Assembly: GCA_963842835.1 (NCBI GenBank) | Contig: CAWJIB010000010.1 | Span: forward strand, 124,001-188,000 | DNA: 64,000 bases | Reading direction: 5' to 3' | Origin: Roseiarcus sp963842835 | Lineage (GTDB): Bacteria > Pseudomonadota > Alphaproteobacteria > Rhizobiales > Beijerinckiaceae | Shown: positions 1 to 7,157 of the stretch, in pieces | Layout: every line of letters begins with the position of its first letter | Position numbering within the stretch: the first letter of the stretch is position 1 | Position numbers and translations under genes: made by a program | The notes under the pieces: generated by a model | Told to the model about the DNA's origin: nothing | What the model saw: only the letters and a program-made list of their open reading frames with translations | The model's database searches: none

Positions 1-1
1 A

Positions 2-331
2 AATGAACTGGACGAGTGGCGTGCCGGCATTGTGAAGGCGCTAAGAAACAAGATCAAGCCGACATACAGCAGATGCTGGTTGCTCATCTTTGCGCCCAGA
101 TGCGGATTCGACACCATTGAATATGACTTCGATAACGTCGTCGCTCCGGCGGTTGAGGAGGTCGGGAGACCGATGTGGGAAGCGGTCTTCGACGGTCTAT
201 TTATTCTGGACACGGCCCCGGTGGCCTTCGTTGCGCTTGCGAAGCAGACGGGCAACATCGTCGCGGACGATGGCTGTCCGTCCCGCGCCGGGAGCCTCAA
301 ACGGCTGGCCAGTCCGCAGGCGTCGTCGTAA
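2..331 (+). CDS. hypothetical protein, 5' end outside window
   Basis: The reading frame is open to the left edge, so only the C-terminal 109 codons are seen. An internal GTG at 32 could be mistaken for a start. The visible protein has a hydrophobic patch (W-L-L-I-F-A) followed by an acidic stretch and a second hydrophobic segment near G-L-F-I-L-D. No family is recognised. It is followed by an 89-base gap before a lipoprotein gene on the same strand. The frame is probably real because it is open from the edge with typical codon use, but nothing identifies a function. Confidence 0.4.
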   Translation, partial: NELDEWRAGIVKALRNKIKPTYSRCWLLIFAPRCGFDTIEYDFDNVVAPAVEEVGRPMWEAVFDGLFILDTAPVAFVALAKQTGNIVADDGCPSRAGSLKRLASPQASS

Positions 332-420
332 TTAGCAACAACAACGGCGTAAGCACGTTCACGAAAGAGATTTCTTCGATTGGTCCAGCCGACAGGCAAA
401 TGACTACAGGGGAGGGGCGC

Positions 421-828
421 ATGGGGCGTCTTGCAACAAAGGGCGCGGTTGGCCTGGCGGCGCTAATGACGCTAGGCGGGTGCGCCGACACCGCAGACGT
501 ATTTCCGAAGAACGCCGCCGCTCAGCGGCTTGGACCTGTGAAGGCTACTTTTGAAAGAACCGGCCTTGGGCGAGGCCCCGTCACGATCACGATGGCGGAT
601 GGGGAAGTCTTGACTGGCGAATATCGCGTGGCCTTCGGCACCTCAGTCGGAATGGCTTTCTCTGGAGCGCAATCAGCCTCCGCCATCGTCATCGGCGACG
701 GCCCTGTTCAGTTCGTGGCGACAGGACCCAAGACGCAGATTTTGTGCCGGGGCACGAGTACGACGATGGGTCACGGCAACGGGGAATGCCAAACCTACGA
801 CGGCGCTGCTTGGGCGATCAGTTGGTAA
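421..828 (+). CDS. small putative outer-membrane/periplasmic lipoprotein
   Basis: The start is placed at the ATG at 421 because it follows a purine-rich stretch (ggggaggggcgc) and gives a clean lipoprotein signal: charged R3/K7, a hydrophobic core and a lipobox L-G-G-C with the lipidated Cys at residue 21. An in-frame upstream extension to 175 would bury that signal. The mature part (about 115 residues) is rich in Gly, Thr and Val and contains two further Cys. No named family is recognised. The Ala/Gly/Thr-rich composition suggests a beta-rich surface or periplasmic protein. It stands alone, with no operon partner visible. Confidence 0.6.
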   Translation: MGRLATKGAVGLAALMTLGGCADTADVFPKNAAAQRLGPVKATFERTGLGRGPVTITMADGEVLTGEYRVAFGTSVGMAFSGAQSASAIVIGDGPVQFVATGPKTQILCRGTSTTMGHGNGECQTYDGAAWAISW

Positions 829-952
829 ATGAGTCTGGTGGGCTTGGTCCTGCCACGCGTTATCCACACTCAACGAATGGCCCCACTTCCCGGCCGTTCG
901 CCAGATTATACCCGGACATGACGTGCAATAGACAATGTGATACGCACCTTCG

Positions 953-1732
953 ATGCTCACGACCCTGATCGCCCGTATCGAAGAGAAGAAGGCGCAACTC
1001 GACCGGCTGCGCCCGACGTCCGCGCCCGCCCTGGCGCAGCTTCAGAAGCACTACGACGTCGAACTGACTTACACGTCGAACGCGATCGAGGGAAACACCC
1101 TAACGCTTCGAGAAACGGCGGAGGTCATCGAGCACGGCATAACCGTCGGCGGGAAGTCGCTGCGCGACCATCTCGAAGCCGCCGATCATTACGAGGCGCT
1201 GCTGTGGGTGCGCGGCCTCGCCGCCACGACGACGTCCATCGGCGAGAGCGTCGTATGTGAATTGCATCGTCGCATCGTCGCCCGCAGCCAACCCGAGATT
1301 GCCGGCATCTATAGCCGGCTTCCACGACGCATCGCGGGTTCGCCGGTCGTCTTTCCGAACCCCGCCAAGATTCCACAACTCATGGAAGAATTCGGCGCTT
1401 GGCTGGCAGGCGCGGCGCAGGACCCGGCAACGGCCTTCGCCGCGCATTTTCGCCTGACTGCCATTCATCCCTTCGGCGACGGCAATGGGCGCACAGCGCG
1501 GCTCCTGACCAACCTCCTTTTGATCCGCGGCGGCTATCCGCCGATCGCCGTGCGTCCAGAGGATCGCAAGACCTACCTCGACGCTCTCGAACGCGGCTCG
1601 CTCGCCGAGGATTTGCTCCCGTTCCAGACCTTTATGCACGAGCGCCTCGACGCGACCTTGGCGGAGTATCTGAGCGCCGTGAGAGAGGCGCTTCCTTTGC
1701 CCGACCCGAGCCGCGAGCCGAAACCAAGATAG
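953..1732 (+). CDS. Fic family protein, class II (N-terminal inhibitory helix)
   Basis: Fic enzymes transfer a nucleotide monophosphate, usually AMP from ATP, to hydroxyl groups of target proteins. The active-site motif H-P-F-G-D-G-N-G-R is complete, with the catalytic His at residue 172. An inhibitory motif of the form [S/T]xxxE[G/N] (S-N-A-I-E-G, residues 42-47, Glu46) lies near the N-terminus. This marks a class II Fic protein that is self-inhibited until the helix moves. The protein is 259 aa, shorter than the common 350-aa bacterial two-domain form. No antitoxin-like gene is adjacent, which fits cis-inhibition. The target is unknown. Confidence 0.9.
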   Translation: MLTTLIARIEEKKAQLDRLRPTSAPALAQLQKHYDVELTYTSNAIEGNTLTLRETAEVIEHGITVGGKSLRDHLEAADHYEALLWVRGLAATTTSIGESVVCELHRRIVARSQPEIAGIYSRLPRRIAGSPVVFPNPAKIPQLMEEFGAWLAGAAQDPATAFAAHFRLTAIHPFGDGNGRTARLLTNLLLIRGGYPPIAVRPEDRKTYLDALERGSLAEDLLPFQTFMHERLDATLAEYLSAVREALPLPDPSREPKPR

Positions 1733-1796
1733 AGCCGCCCCCTCCCCGCACGCGCCGCGCCTTGACCGCGCCTTCGGCCCGCCGCATGAGGCCGCC

Positions 1797-2090
1797 ATGA
1801 GCGCTCCCTCCGCAACCCCCGATTCGCCCCCGACTTTGGAAAGCGTGATCCTTGCGCTGTGCGCGCAGGCGCGCCCGGGGCGCACGATCTGCCCCACCGA
1901 CGCCGCCCAGGCCTTCGCCGCCGCGCGCGGAGAAGGGGAATTGGGCTGGCGCGGGCACTTGCAGGGCGTGCGCGCGGCCGCGGTGCGCCTCGCCGAGGCC
2001 GGCCGGCTCGTCATCTACCGCAAGGGCAAGCCGGTCGATCCCCACGATTTTCGCGGCGTCTATCGGCTCGGCGCGCCGAACGTCGAGTGA
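1797..2090 (+). CDS. DUF3253 domain protein
   Basis: This 97-aa protein matches the DUF3253 pattern: C-P-T-D-A-A near residue 35, a W-R pair, R-A-A-A-V-R-L helix, and a closing segment K-G-K-P-V-D-P-H-D-F-R-G-V-Y-R-L. The family is small, common in proteobacteria, and predicted to adopt a winged-helix-like fold; its role is not established. The ATG follows the Fic gene by 64 bases on the same strand, so co-transcription is possible but not shown. Confidence 0.85.
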   Translation: MSAPSATPDSPPTLESVILALCAQARPGRTICPTDAAQAFAAARGEGELGWRGHLQGVRAAAVRLAEAGRLVIYRKGKPVDPHDFRGVYRLGAPNVE

Positions 2091-2100
2091 CGGGGCGCGC

Positions 2101-2892
2101 TCACGGTCCCGGAAACCACTCGTCGATCCGTCCGCTCGCGCGATAGGCGATCAGGCCGATCCATTCGTGGACGGCCAGATCGAACAGACGCAGGCCGAGC
2201 GCGGGATGGAGATTCATCCGCCAGTCACGGGCGTCGCCCAGCGAGCGATAGTCGACGGGGTAGGCGCGGGCCGAAAATCCCGCCTTGCGGAACAGCCCCA
2301 TCGCGCGCGGCATATGATAGGCGGAGGTGACGGTGAGCCAGGTCTGGTCAGGCTGCGGATGCACGAGCGCCGCGGTGAAGCGGGCGTTCTCGTCGGTATT
2401 GCGCGACTTGTCCTCGATCGCGACCCGCGCGGGATCGACGCCGAGCGCGACGAGAAGCTTGCGCCCCTCCAACGCCTCGGTCGAATTCGAGCCCCAAAGG
2501 GACGCGCTGCCCCCGGTATAGACGAGGCGCGCCGCGGGATAGCGCCGCGCTAGGATCGCCGCCTCGGTCAGGCGCGCGGCGCCTTCGTCGAAAATCGCCT
2601 GGCCGCGCGCCGCGCTCGCTTCGTCGTCGATCGCGCCGCCGAGAATGATGATTCCGTAGGGCGCGGGCATGTCGGCGGGAGGCGAGGGAAACCGGTCCTC
2701 CAGCGGCGCGATCAGCAGCGTGCCGACCGGCGCGACGCTGACGAAAAGCAGCGCGCCCGAACAGGCGAAGGCGAGCGCGCGAAAAAATCCGACGCGCCGG
2801 GGGACGAGCCAGGCGCCGACGAGCGCGCCGGCCATCAGCAGCGTGATCGGCGCGGCGGCGAACCACAGGATCTTGGATGCGACAAAAAACAT
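2101..2892 (-). CDS. YdcF/ElyC-like DUF218 membrane protein
   Basis: The N-terminus has two membrane segments (about residues 8-28 and 38-58), followed by a DUF218 domain starting at the G-I-I-I-L-G-G-A strand. Family signatures are seen: Y-T-G-G-S, an acidic E-D-K-S-R-N-T-D-E-N-A loop and T-S-A-Y-H-M-P-R-A. E. coli ElyC and YdcF belong here; ElyC affects lipid-carrier recycling and envelope assembly, whereas the enzymatic activity of the family is unclear. The ATG at 2892 has a TAGGGA ribosome site. It converges with the DUF3253 gene, with only 10 bases between stops. Confidence 0.85.
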   Translation of the reverse strand: MFFVASKILWFAAAPITLLMAGALVGAWLVPRRVGFFRALAFACSGALLFVSVAPVGTLLIAPLEDRFPSPPADMPAPYGIIILGGAIDDEASAARGQAIFDEGAARLTEAAILARRYPAARLVYTGGSASLWGSNSTEALEGRKLLVALGVDPARVAIEDKSRNTDENARFTAALVHPQPDQTWLTVTSAYHMPRAMGLFRKAGFSARAYPVDYRSLGDARDWRMNLHPALGLRLFDLAVHEWIGLIAYRASGRIDEWFPGP

Positions 2893-2943
2893 CGGTCCCT
2901 ATCTCACGCTGGCCCGTCGAGAAATCGCGGAATGACGGGAAAA

Positions 2944-2958
2944 TTGAGATTTTCTCAA
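2944..2958. promoter_or_regulatory. AT-rich inverted repeat upstream of cysK
   Basis: A 5-bp perfect inverted repeat (ttgag-atttt-ctcaa) sits in a short AT-rich stretch (2938-3010) that stands out from the GC-rich surroundings, between the divergent ydcF-like and cysK genes. It could be an operator or part of a promoter region. No regulator is identified, and short repeats of this size occur by chance. Confidence 0.25.
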
Positions 2959-3115
2959 GGCCGTTTGAATTTTCGCTTGTCAATCTATCCAGATTATCAT
3001 CTTAGACCTTTAAACGTCGTCCCCGAACGCGGAGCGGGCGCAGGCCGTCCGTGGCCGCACCCGTTCTTGTCCGGCGCCGCGGCTTCGCTTAGCCTGTTGA
3101 GAAAAAGGGGTCCCG

Positions 3116-4147
3116 ATGCCTTTCAGCCCTACCGTCGTCGAAGCGATTGGCCATACGCCGCTGATCAAGCTCAGGGCGGCCTCCGAGGCGACCGGCTGCA
3201 CCATTCTGGGCAAGGCCGAGTTCATGAATCCCGGCGGCTCGGTCAAGGACCGCGCCGCGCTCGCGATCATCCGCGACGCGATCGCGCGCGGCGCGCTGCG
3301 CCCCGGCGGCGTCATCGTCGAGGGCACCGCCGGCAACACCGGCATCGGCATCGGCATGGTGGCCTCGGCGCTGGGATTTCGCAGCGTCATCGTCATCCCC
3401 GACACGCAGGCGCAGGAAAAGAAGGACATGCTCCGCCTCGTCGGCGCCGAACTCGTCGAAGTGCCGGCGGTCCCCTATTCCAACCCGAACAATTACGTCA
3501 AATATTCCGGACGACTCGCTGATATCCTTGCCCAATCCGAGCCCAATGGAGCCGTGTGGGCGAACCAGTTCGACAATGTCGCCAATCGTCGCGGCCATTA
3601 CGAGACGACCGGGCCGGAGATCTACGCGGACACTGAGGGGCGCATCGACGGCTTCGTCAGCGCGGTCGGCTCCGGCGGCACGCTCGCCGGCGTCGGCATG
3701 GCGCTCAAGGAGCGCGACGCGCGTATCAAGATCGCGCTCGCCGATCCCTACGGGGCGGCTCTCTACTCCTATTACACTGAAGGCGTGCTCAAGAGCGAAG
3801 GCAGCTCGATCACCGAGGGCATCGGCCAGGGCCGAATAACCGCCAATCTCGAAGGCGCGCCGGTCGATCTCGCCTATCGGATTCCAGACGAGGAAGCGCT
3901 GCGCATCGTCTTCGATCTCGTCGAGCGCGAAGGCCTGTTGCTCGGCGGATCGTCGGGGATCAACATCGCCGGCGCGATCCGGCTCGCACGCGATCTCGGC
4001 CCGGGCCACACCATCGTCACGTTGCTCTGCGATTCGGGCGCGCGTTACGCCTCGAAATTGTTCAACGCCGCCTTTCTGCGCGCCAAGAACCTCCCCGTCC
4101 CCTCCTGGCTCGAACGTCGCGCCAGCGCTCCGCAGGCTTTTGTGTGA
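3116..4147 (+). CDS. cysK: cysteine synthase A (O-acetylserine sulfhydrylase)
   Basis: This PLP enzyme forms cysteine from O-acetylserine and sulfide in the cytoplasm. The Schiff-base lysine is Lys44 in N-P-G-G-S-V-K-D-R. The phosphate-binding E-G-T-A-G-N-T-G-I-G loop and the C-terminal G-S-S-G-I-N motif are intact, and the 343-aa length is normal for the alphaproteobacterial type. The ATG at 3116 is preceded by aaaaagggg. The next gene, alaX, starts one base after the stop, and sseA follows, so this looks like a small sulfur/amino-acid quality operon. Confidence 0.93.
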   Translation: MPFSPTVVEAIGHTPLIKLRAASEATGCTILGKAEFMNPGGSVKDRAALAIIRDAIARGALRPGGVIVEGTAGNTGIGIGMVASALGFRSVIVIPDTQAQEKKDMLRLVGAELVEVPAVPYSNPNNYVKYSGRLADILAQSEPNGAVWANQFDNVANRRGHYETTGPEIYADTEGRIDGFVSAVGSGGTLAGVGMALKERDARIKIALADPYGAALYSYYTEGVLKSEGSSITEGIGQGRITANLEGAPVDLAYRIPDEEALRIVFDLVEREGLLLGGSSGINIAGAIRLARDLGPGHTIVTLLCDSGARYASKLFNAAFLRAKNLPVPSWLERRASAPQAFV

Positions 4148-4148
4148 A

Positions 4149-4868
4149 ATGACCGAACCGCTCTTTCGCGAAGACGCCTATTGGCGCGAGGTCGAGGCGC
4201 GCGTGCTGTCCGCCGCGCCCGGCCAAATCGTCCTCGACGCCACGGTGTTTTACCCCCGCGGCGGCGGCCAGTCGGGCGATCGCGGCCGCTTCCTGCTCGC
4301 CGACGGCACGTCGATCGAAATTCTCGACACGCTCTACGACGCCGACCGACGGACGATCCTGCATGTTCCCGCCGAGGGCGCCCGCCTGCCGGCCGCCGGC
4401 GACAGCCTGCTGGCCAAGCTCGACTGGGACTTGCGCTTTTCGCGCATGCGCGCGCATAGCGCGCTGCACCTGCTGACCGCCGTGCTGCCCTACCCCGTCA
4501 CCGGCGGTTCGGTCGGCGACGGCGAGGGCCGGCTCGATTTCGATTCCGGCGAGGCCGCTCTCGAAAGGGGCGACATCGAACGGCGCCTCAACGAACTCAT
4601 CGCCAGAGACGCCGAGATCAGGACGCGCTGGATCAGCGACGACGAGCTCGCCGCCAATCCCGGCCTCGTCAAGACCATGTCGGTCAAGCCGCCGACGGGG
4701 ACCGGCCGCGTCCGGCTGGTCGAGATCGTCGGTCTCGATCTGCAGCCCTGCGGCGGCACCCATGTCGCGCGGACCGGCGAAATCGGCGGCGCGCGGGTCA
4801 CGGGCATCGAAAAGAAAGGCAAGATCAACCGGCGCGTGCGCATCGCGCTCGTGGACAACGGCGCTTAG
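4149..4868 (+). CDS. alaX: alanyl-tRNA editing protein AlaX
   Basis: AlaX is a free-standing editing domain that hydrolyses tRNA-Ala mischarged with serine or glycine. The zinc ligands are visible as H103-x3-H107 (H-S-A-L-H) and C201-x3-H205 (C-G-G-T-H). The N-terminal F-Y-P-R-G-G-G-Q-S-G-D motif typical of the AlaRS editing domain is present. The start is the ATG at 4149, one base beyond the cysK stop; an upstream in-frame TTG at 4140 would overlap cysK and is less likely. Tight spacing implies translational coupling to cysK. The protein is 239 aa, a typical AlaX length. Confidence 0.9.
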   Translation: MTEPLFREDAYWREVEARVLSAAPGQIVLDATVFYPRGGGQSGDRGRFLLADGTSIEILDTLYDADRRTILHVPAEGARLPAAGDSLLAKLDWDLRFSRMRAHSALHLLTAVLPYPVTGGSVGDGEGRLDFDSGEAALERGDIERRLNELIARDAEIRTRWISDDELAANPGLVKTMSVKPPTGTGRVRLVEIVGLDLQPCGGTHVARTGEIGGARVTGIEKKGKINRRVRIALVDNGA

Positions 4869-4926
4869 CGTCCCGCCGCGGCTCTGATAAAGAGCGAGGA
4901 TCGAAAGCGCTGTCGGGACGCTCGCC

Positions 4927-5772
4927 ATGGCTCATGAGAATTTCGTTTCCACGGACTGGCTCGCCGCGCATCTCGGCGAACCCGGACTTGGGATCATCGA
5001 CGCGTCGTGGCATTTGCCGCCGACGGGACGCAACGGCGCAGCGGAATTTCGGGTGGAGCACATTCCCGGCGCGGTTTTCTTCGACATCGACGTCATCGCC
5101 GACACTTCGAGCGCCCTGCCGCACATGCTGCCCGACGCGCTGAAGTTCGCCCAGGAGATGAGCGCACTCGGCCTCGGCGACGGCATGCGCTTCGTCGTCT
5201 ACGACACCCACGGCCTGTTCGCCGCCGCCCGCGTGTGGTGGATGCTCCGCGCCTTCGGCGTCGTCGACGTCAAGATTCTCGATGGCGGTCTGCCCAAATG
5301 GATTCGCGAGGGCCGCCCGCTCGACCACGGCGACGCCCATCCTCAATTCCGGCGCTTCACCCCTCGCCTCGACCACGGCTTTCTCGCCTCGATCGACGAC
5401 GTGCGCAAGGCGCTGGCGAGCGGCGCCGCCCAGGTCGTCGACGCGCGGCCGGCCGATCGTTTCGAAGGCCGCGCGCCCGAACCGCGCCCCGGCTTGCGCA
5501 GCGGCCACATGCCCGGCAGCCTCAACCTGCCGTTCGTCGAAATCGTCGAGCACGGACATTTGACGACCGGAGAGGCGCTCGCGGCCGCCTTCGCCAAACA
5601 CGGCGTCGATCTCGCCAAGCCGGTCATCACCACCTGTGGCTCGGGCGTCAGCGCCGCGATGCTGGCGCTGGCGGTCGAGGAGGCGGGCGGGCGCGTCGCC
5701 GGGCTCTACGACGGCTCCTGGGCCGAATGGGGCGGACGCGACGATTGCCCGGTGGCGACGGGGCCGGCCTGA
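4927..5772 (+). CDS. sseA: 3-mercaptopyruvate sulfurtransferase (tandem rhodanese)
   Basis: Two rhodanese domains (about residues 5-125 and 150-275) form this 281-aa cytoplasmic enzyme, which moves sulfur from 3-mercaptopyruvate to thiophilic acceptors. The active loop in domain 2 reads C237-G-S-G-V-S-A, the short C-G-S-G-[V/I] type characteristic of mercaptopyruvate sulfurtransferase rather than thiosulfate sulfurtransferase. The N-terminal domain lacks a catalytic Cys, as usual. It lies 58 bases after alaX and probably shares its transcript with cysK-alaX. Confidence 0.92.
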   Translation: MAHENFVSTDWLAAHLGEPGLGIIDASWHLPPTGRNGAAEFRVEHIPGAVFFDIDVIADTSSALPHMLPDALKFAQEMSALGLGDGMRFVVYDTHGLFAAARVWWMLRAFGVVDVKILDGGLPKWIREGRPLDHGDAHPQFRRFTPRLDHGFLASIDDVRKALASGAAQVVDARPADRFEGRAPEPRPGLRSGHMPGSLNLPFVEIVEHGHLTTGEALAAAFAKHGVDLAKPVITTCGSGVSAAMLALAVEEAGGRVAGLYDGSWAEWGGRDDCPVATGPA

Positions 5773-6312
5773 GCGCAACAGGCCGGAGGGTAAGGGCCTC
5801 GGACGACGCGGCGCGCACGAAATCGCCACACTCGGACGCCGCGATCTGGAGAGCCGACCGCCATGCTCGGCGACAAACCGGCCCTGTTCGGCGAAGAGCG
5901 GCGCGAACGCGGGCGTCGGCGCCTTCGTCACGGCGCGCCTGGCCAATATTTTCGTCACGCCGTTGCGCGAGGCCGGCGAGGCCCTGCCAACCTCGTCGCC
6001 TGCTTCGAGCGCTTGATGACGCTCTATTATTCCGATTTTGCGCGATGGGCCGGCGCCGCGCGTTGCGGCTCTCGAACGCTCGCAGACTTTCGCCCCGCGG
6101 GCGAAATGACAGAGGCGCCCAGAAATCGCCGAAAGAAGATGGTGAATATAGAAGGCACGCCATCGCGCCGACGCCGGAATAAGCGGCATCGCCGAACGCT
6201 GGTACAAGTCTAAAAAATTTCTTAGTACCTCCCCAGGCGCTAACATGTTTGACTTGAGACAGGGGGCGAAGACGACTCGGGCGATCCGCTAGGCGAACGC
6301 GGAGGAGTGTCG
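5773..6312. other. intergenic region with no convincing gene
   Basis: About 540 bases separate sseA from the integrase fragment. All frames give Arg/Pro-rich translations without family signatures on either strand. The last 120 bases (6190-6300) are distinctly AT-richer (taaaaaatttcttag), which could mark a promoter or the edge of a former mobile element. Nothing further is supported. Confidence 0.5.
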
Positions 6313-6681
6313 ATGAGGCTCACACAAGATTATATTGAAACCCTCCTATGTCCGGCAGGGCGCCGCGACATGATGGCGTTCGACGACAAGCAAGCGGGCC
6401 TCGGCGTGCGCGTGACGGCGAGCGGACGCAAGACGTTCCTCGCCCAATACACCCGCGCCGGCGCCAGGCGGCGCATTCCGCTGGGTTCTTGCGCCGCCAT
6501 TTCGCTCGACGACGCGCGCGAAATCGTGCGGGCGATCATGATCGAAGTCGCGAAGGGGCGCGATCCGGCGGTCGAACGCAAACAGGCCGCGGCACGGCCC
6601 GAACGGGCGGCGCCGCAGGCGCCAATGGCGCTCGACGCCCGGCTCAACCAGGCCGAATCGATTTTCGCCGCATCCGATTGA
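6313..6681 (+). CDS. stand-alone integrase arm-binding (DUF4102) domain, likely truncated integrase
   Basis: The 122 residues match the N-terminal DUF4102 arm-type DNA-binding domain of tyrosine integrases: L-T-Q-D-Y-I-E-T-L, F-D-D-K-Q-A-G-L-G-V-R-V-T-A-S-G-R-K-T-F, L-G-S-C-A-A-I-S-L-D-D-A-R and V-A-K-G-R-D-P. The core-binding and catalytic (R-H-R-Y) domains are absent, and the ORF ends with its own stop. GGAGG at 6301-6305 is ideally spaced for the ATG at 6313. It may be a remnant of a departed island integrase or a small DNA-binding protein kept for another use. No catalytic remnant is seen downstream. Confidence 0.75.
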   Translation: MRLTQDYIETLLCPAGRRDMMAFDDKQAGLGVRVTASGRKTFLAQYTRAGARRRIPLGSCAAISLDDAREIVRAIMIEVAKGRDPAVERKQAAARPERAAPQAPMALDARLNQAESIFAASD

Positions 6682-6721
6682 CCGGTCAAGCAAGCGGACA
6701 ACGCCGGCGATCGCGCCTCGA

Positions 6722-6937
6722 CTAGGCCAACAATTTCCTTTCGATTTGGTCCAAGGCCTTGCCGATTTCGCGCAGGATCAACTTGTCGGCCGCGGCCTGG
6801 TCGATTTCGGGAACGTCCCAATCGAAGATGGCGCGGTATTTCTCGACGAGCTTGTTGACGTCGGCGATGATCTGCTGGCGATGATTCCTCAATTCGATTT
6901 GTTCGAGTTTCGGCGCTTCGTCGTTCGCCCGGCGCAT
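6722..6937 (-). CDS. small hypothetical protein in the cstA operon
   Basis: This is a 71-aa protein, highly charged and predicted helical (I-I-A-D-V-N-K-L-V-E-K-Y and I-L-R-E-I-G-K-A-L-D-Q-I-E-R), with no Cys and no signal peptide. A strong GAGGAGGGG ribosome site lies 3-4 bases before the ATG, and the gene starts 10 bases after the ybdD stop, so it is probably the third gene of the cstA operon. No family is recognised. A coiled-coil regulator or partner of the transporter is conceivable but not shown. Confidence 0.6.
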   Translation of the reverse strand: MRRANDEAPKLEQIELRNHRQQIIADVNKLVEKYRAIFDWDVPEIDQAAADKLILREIGKALDQIERKLLA

Positions 6938-6947
6938 CGGCCCCTCC

Positions 6948-7157
6948 TCAGCAGCAGCCGCGAAACCGCCCCTTGCCGACGGCGTAGCGCGCCTCCTGAC
7001 GCTCGCGGAAGAACTCCTTGTAGGTCATGATCGGCTGGTCCGGGTGGTTGACCCGGCGATGCGCGACATAGGCGTCGTAGTCCGGCACGCCGACCATCAG
7101 GCGGGCGGTCCTGACCACCATCTCGCACGCGAACCGGACTCCCGTCGCCTCGCTCAC
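6948..7157 (-). CDS. ybdD: YbdD/YjiX family (DUF466) CstA-associated small protein
   Basis: The 69-aa protein carries the family signature V-P-D-Y-D-A-Y-V-A-H ... H-P-D-Q-P-I-M-T-Y-K-E-F-F-R-E-R-Q-E-A-R-Y and a C-terminal Cys-Cys. Members are encoded next to CstA/BtsT pyruvate transporters and are needed for, or modulate, transport activity. The start is the GTG at 7157, which overlaps the cstA stop in a GTGA arrangement, a sign of translational coupling. Longer in-frame upstream sequence is the cstA coding region read out of frame. Confidence 0.85.
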   Translation of the reverse strand: MSEATGVRFACEMVVRTARLMVGVPDYDAYVAHRRVNHPDQPIMTYKEFFRERQEARYAVGKGRFRGCC

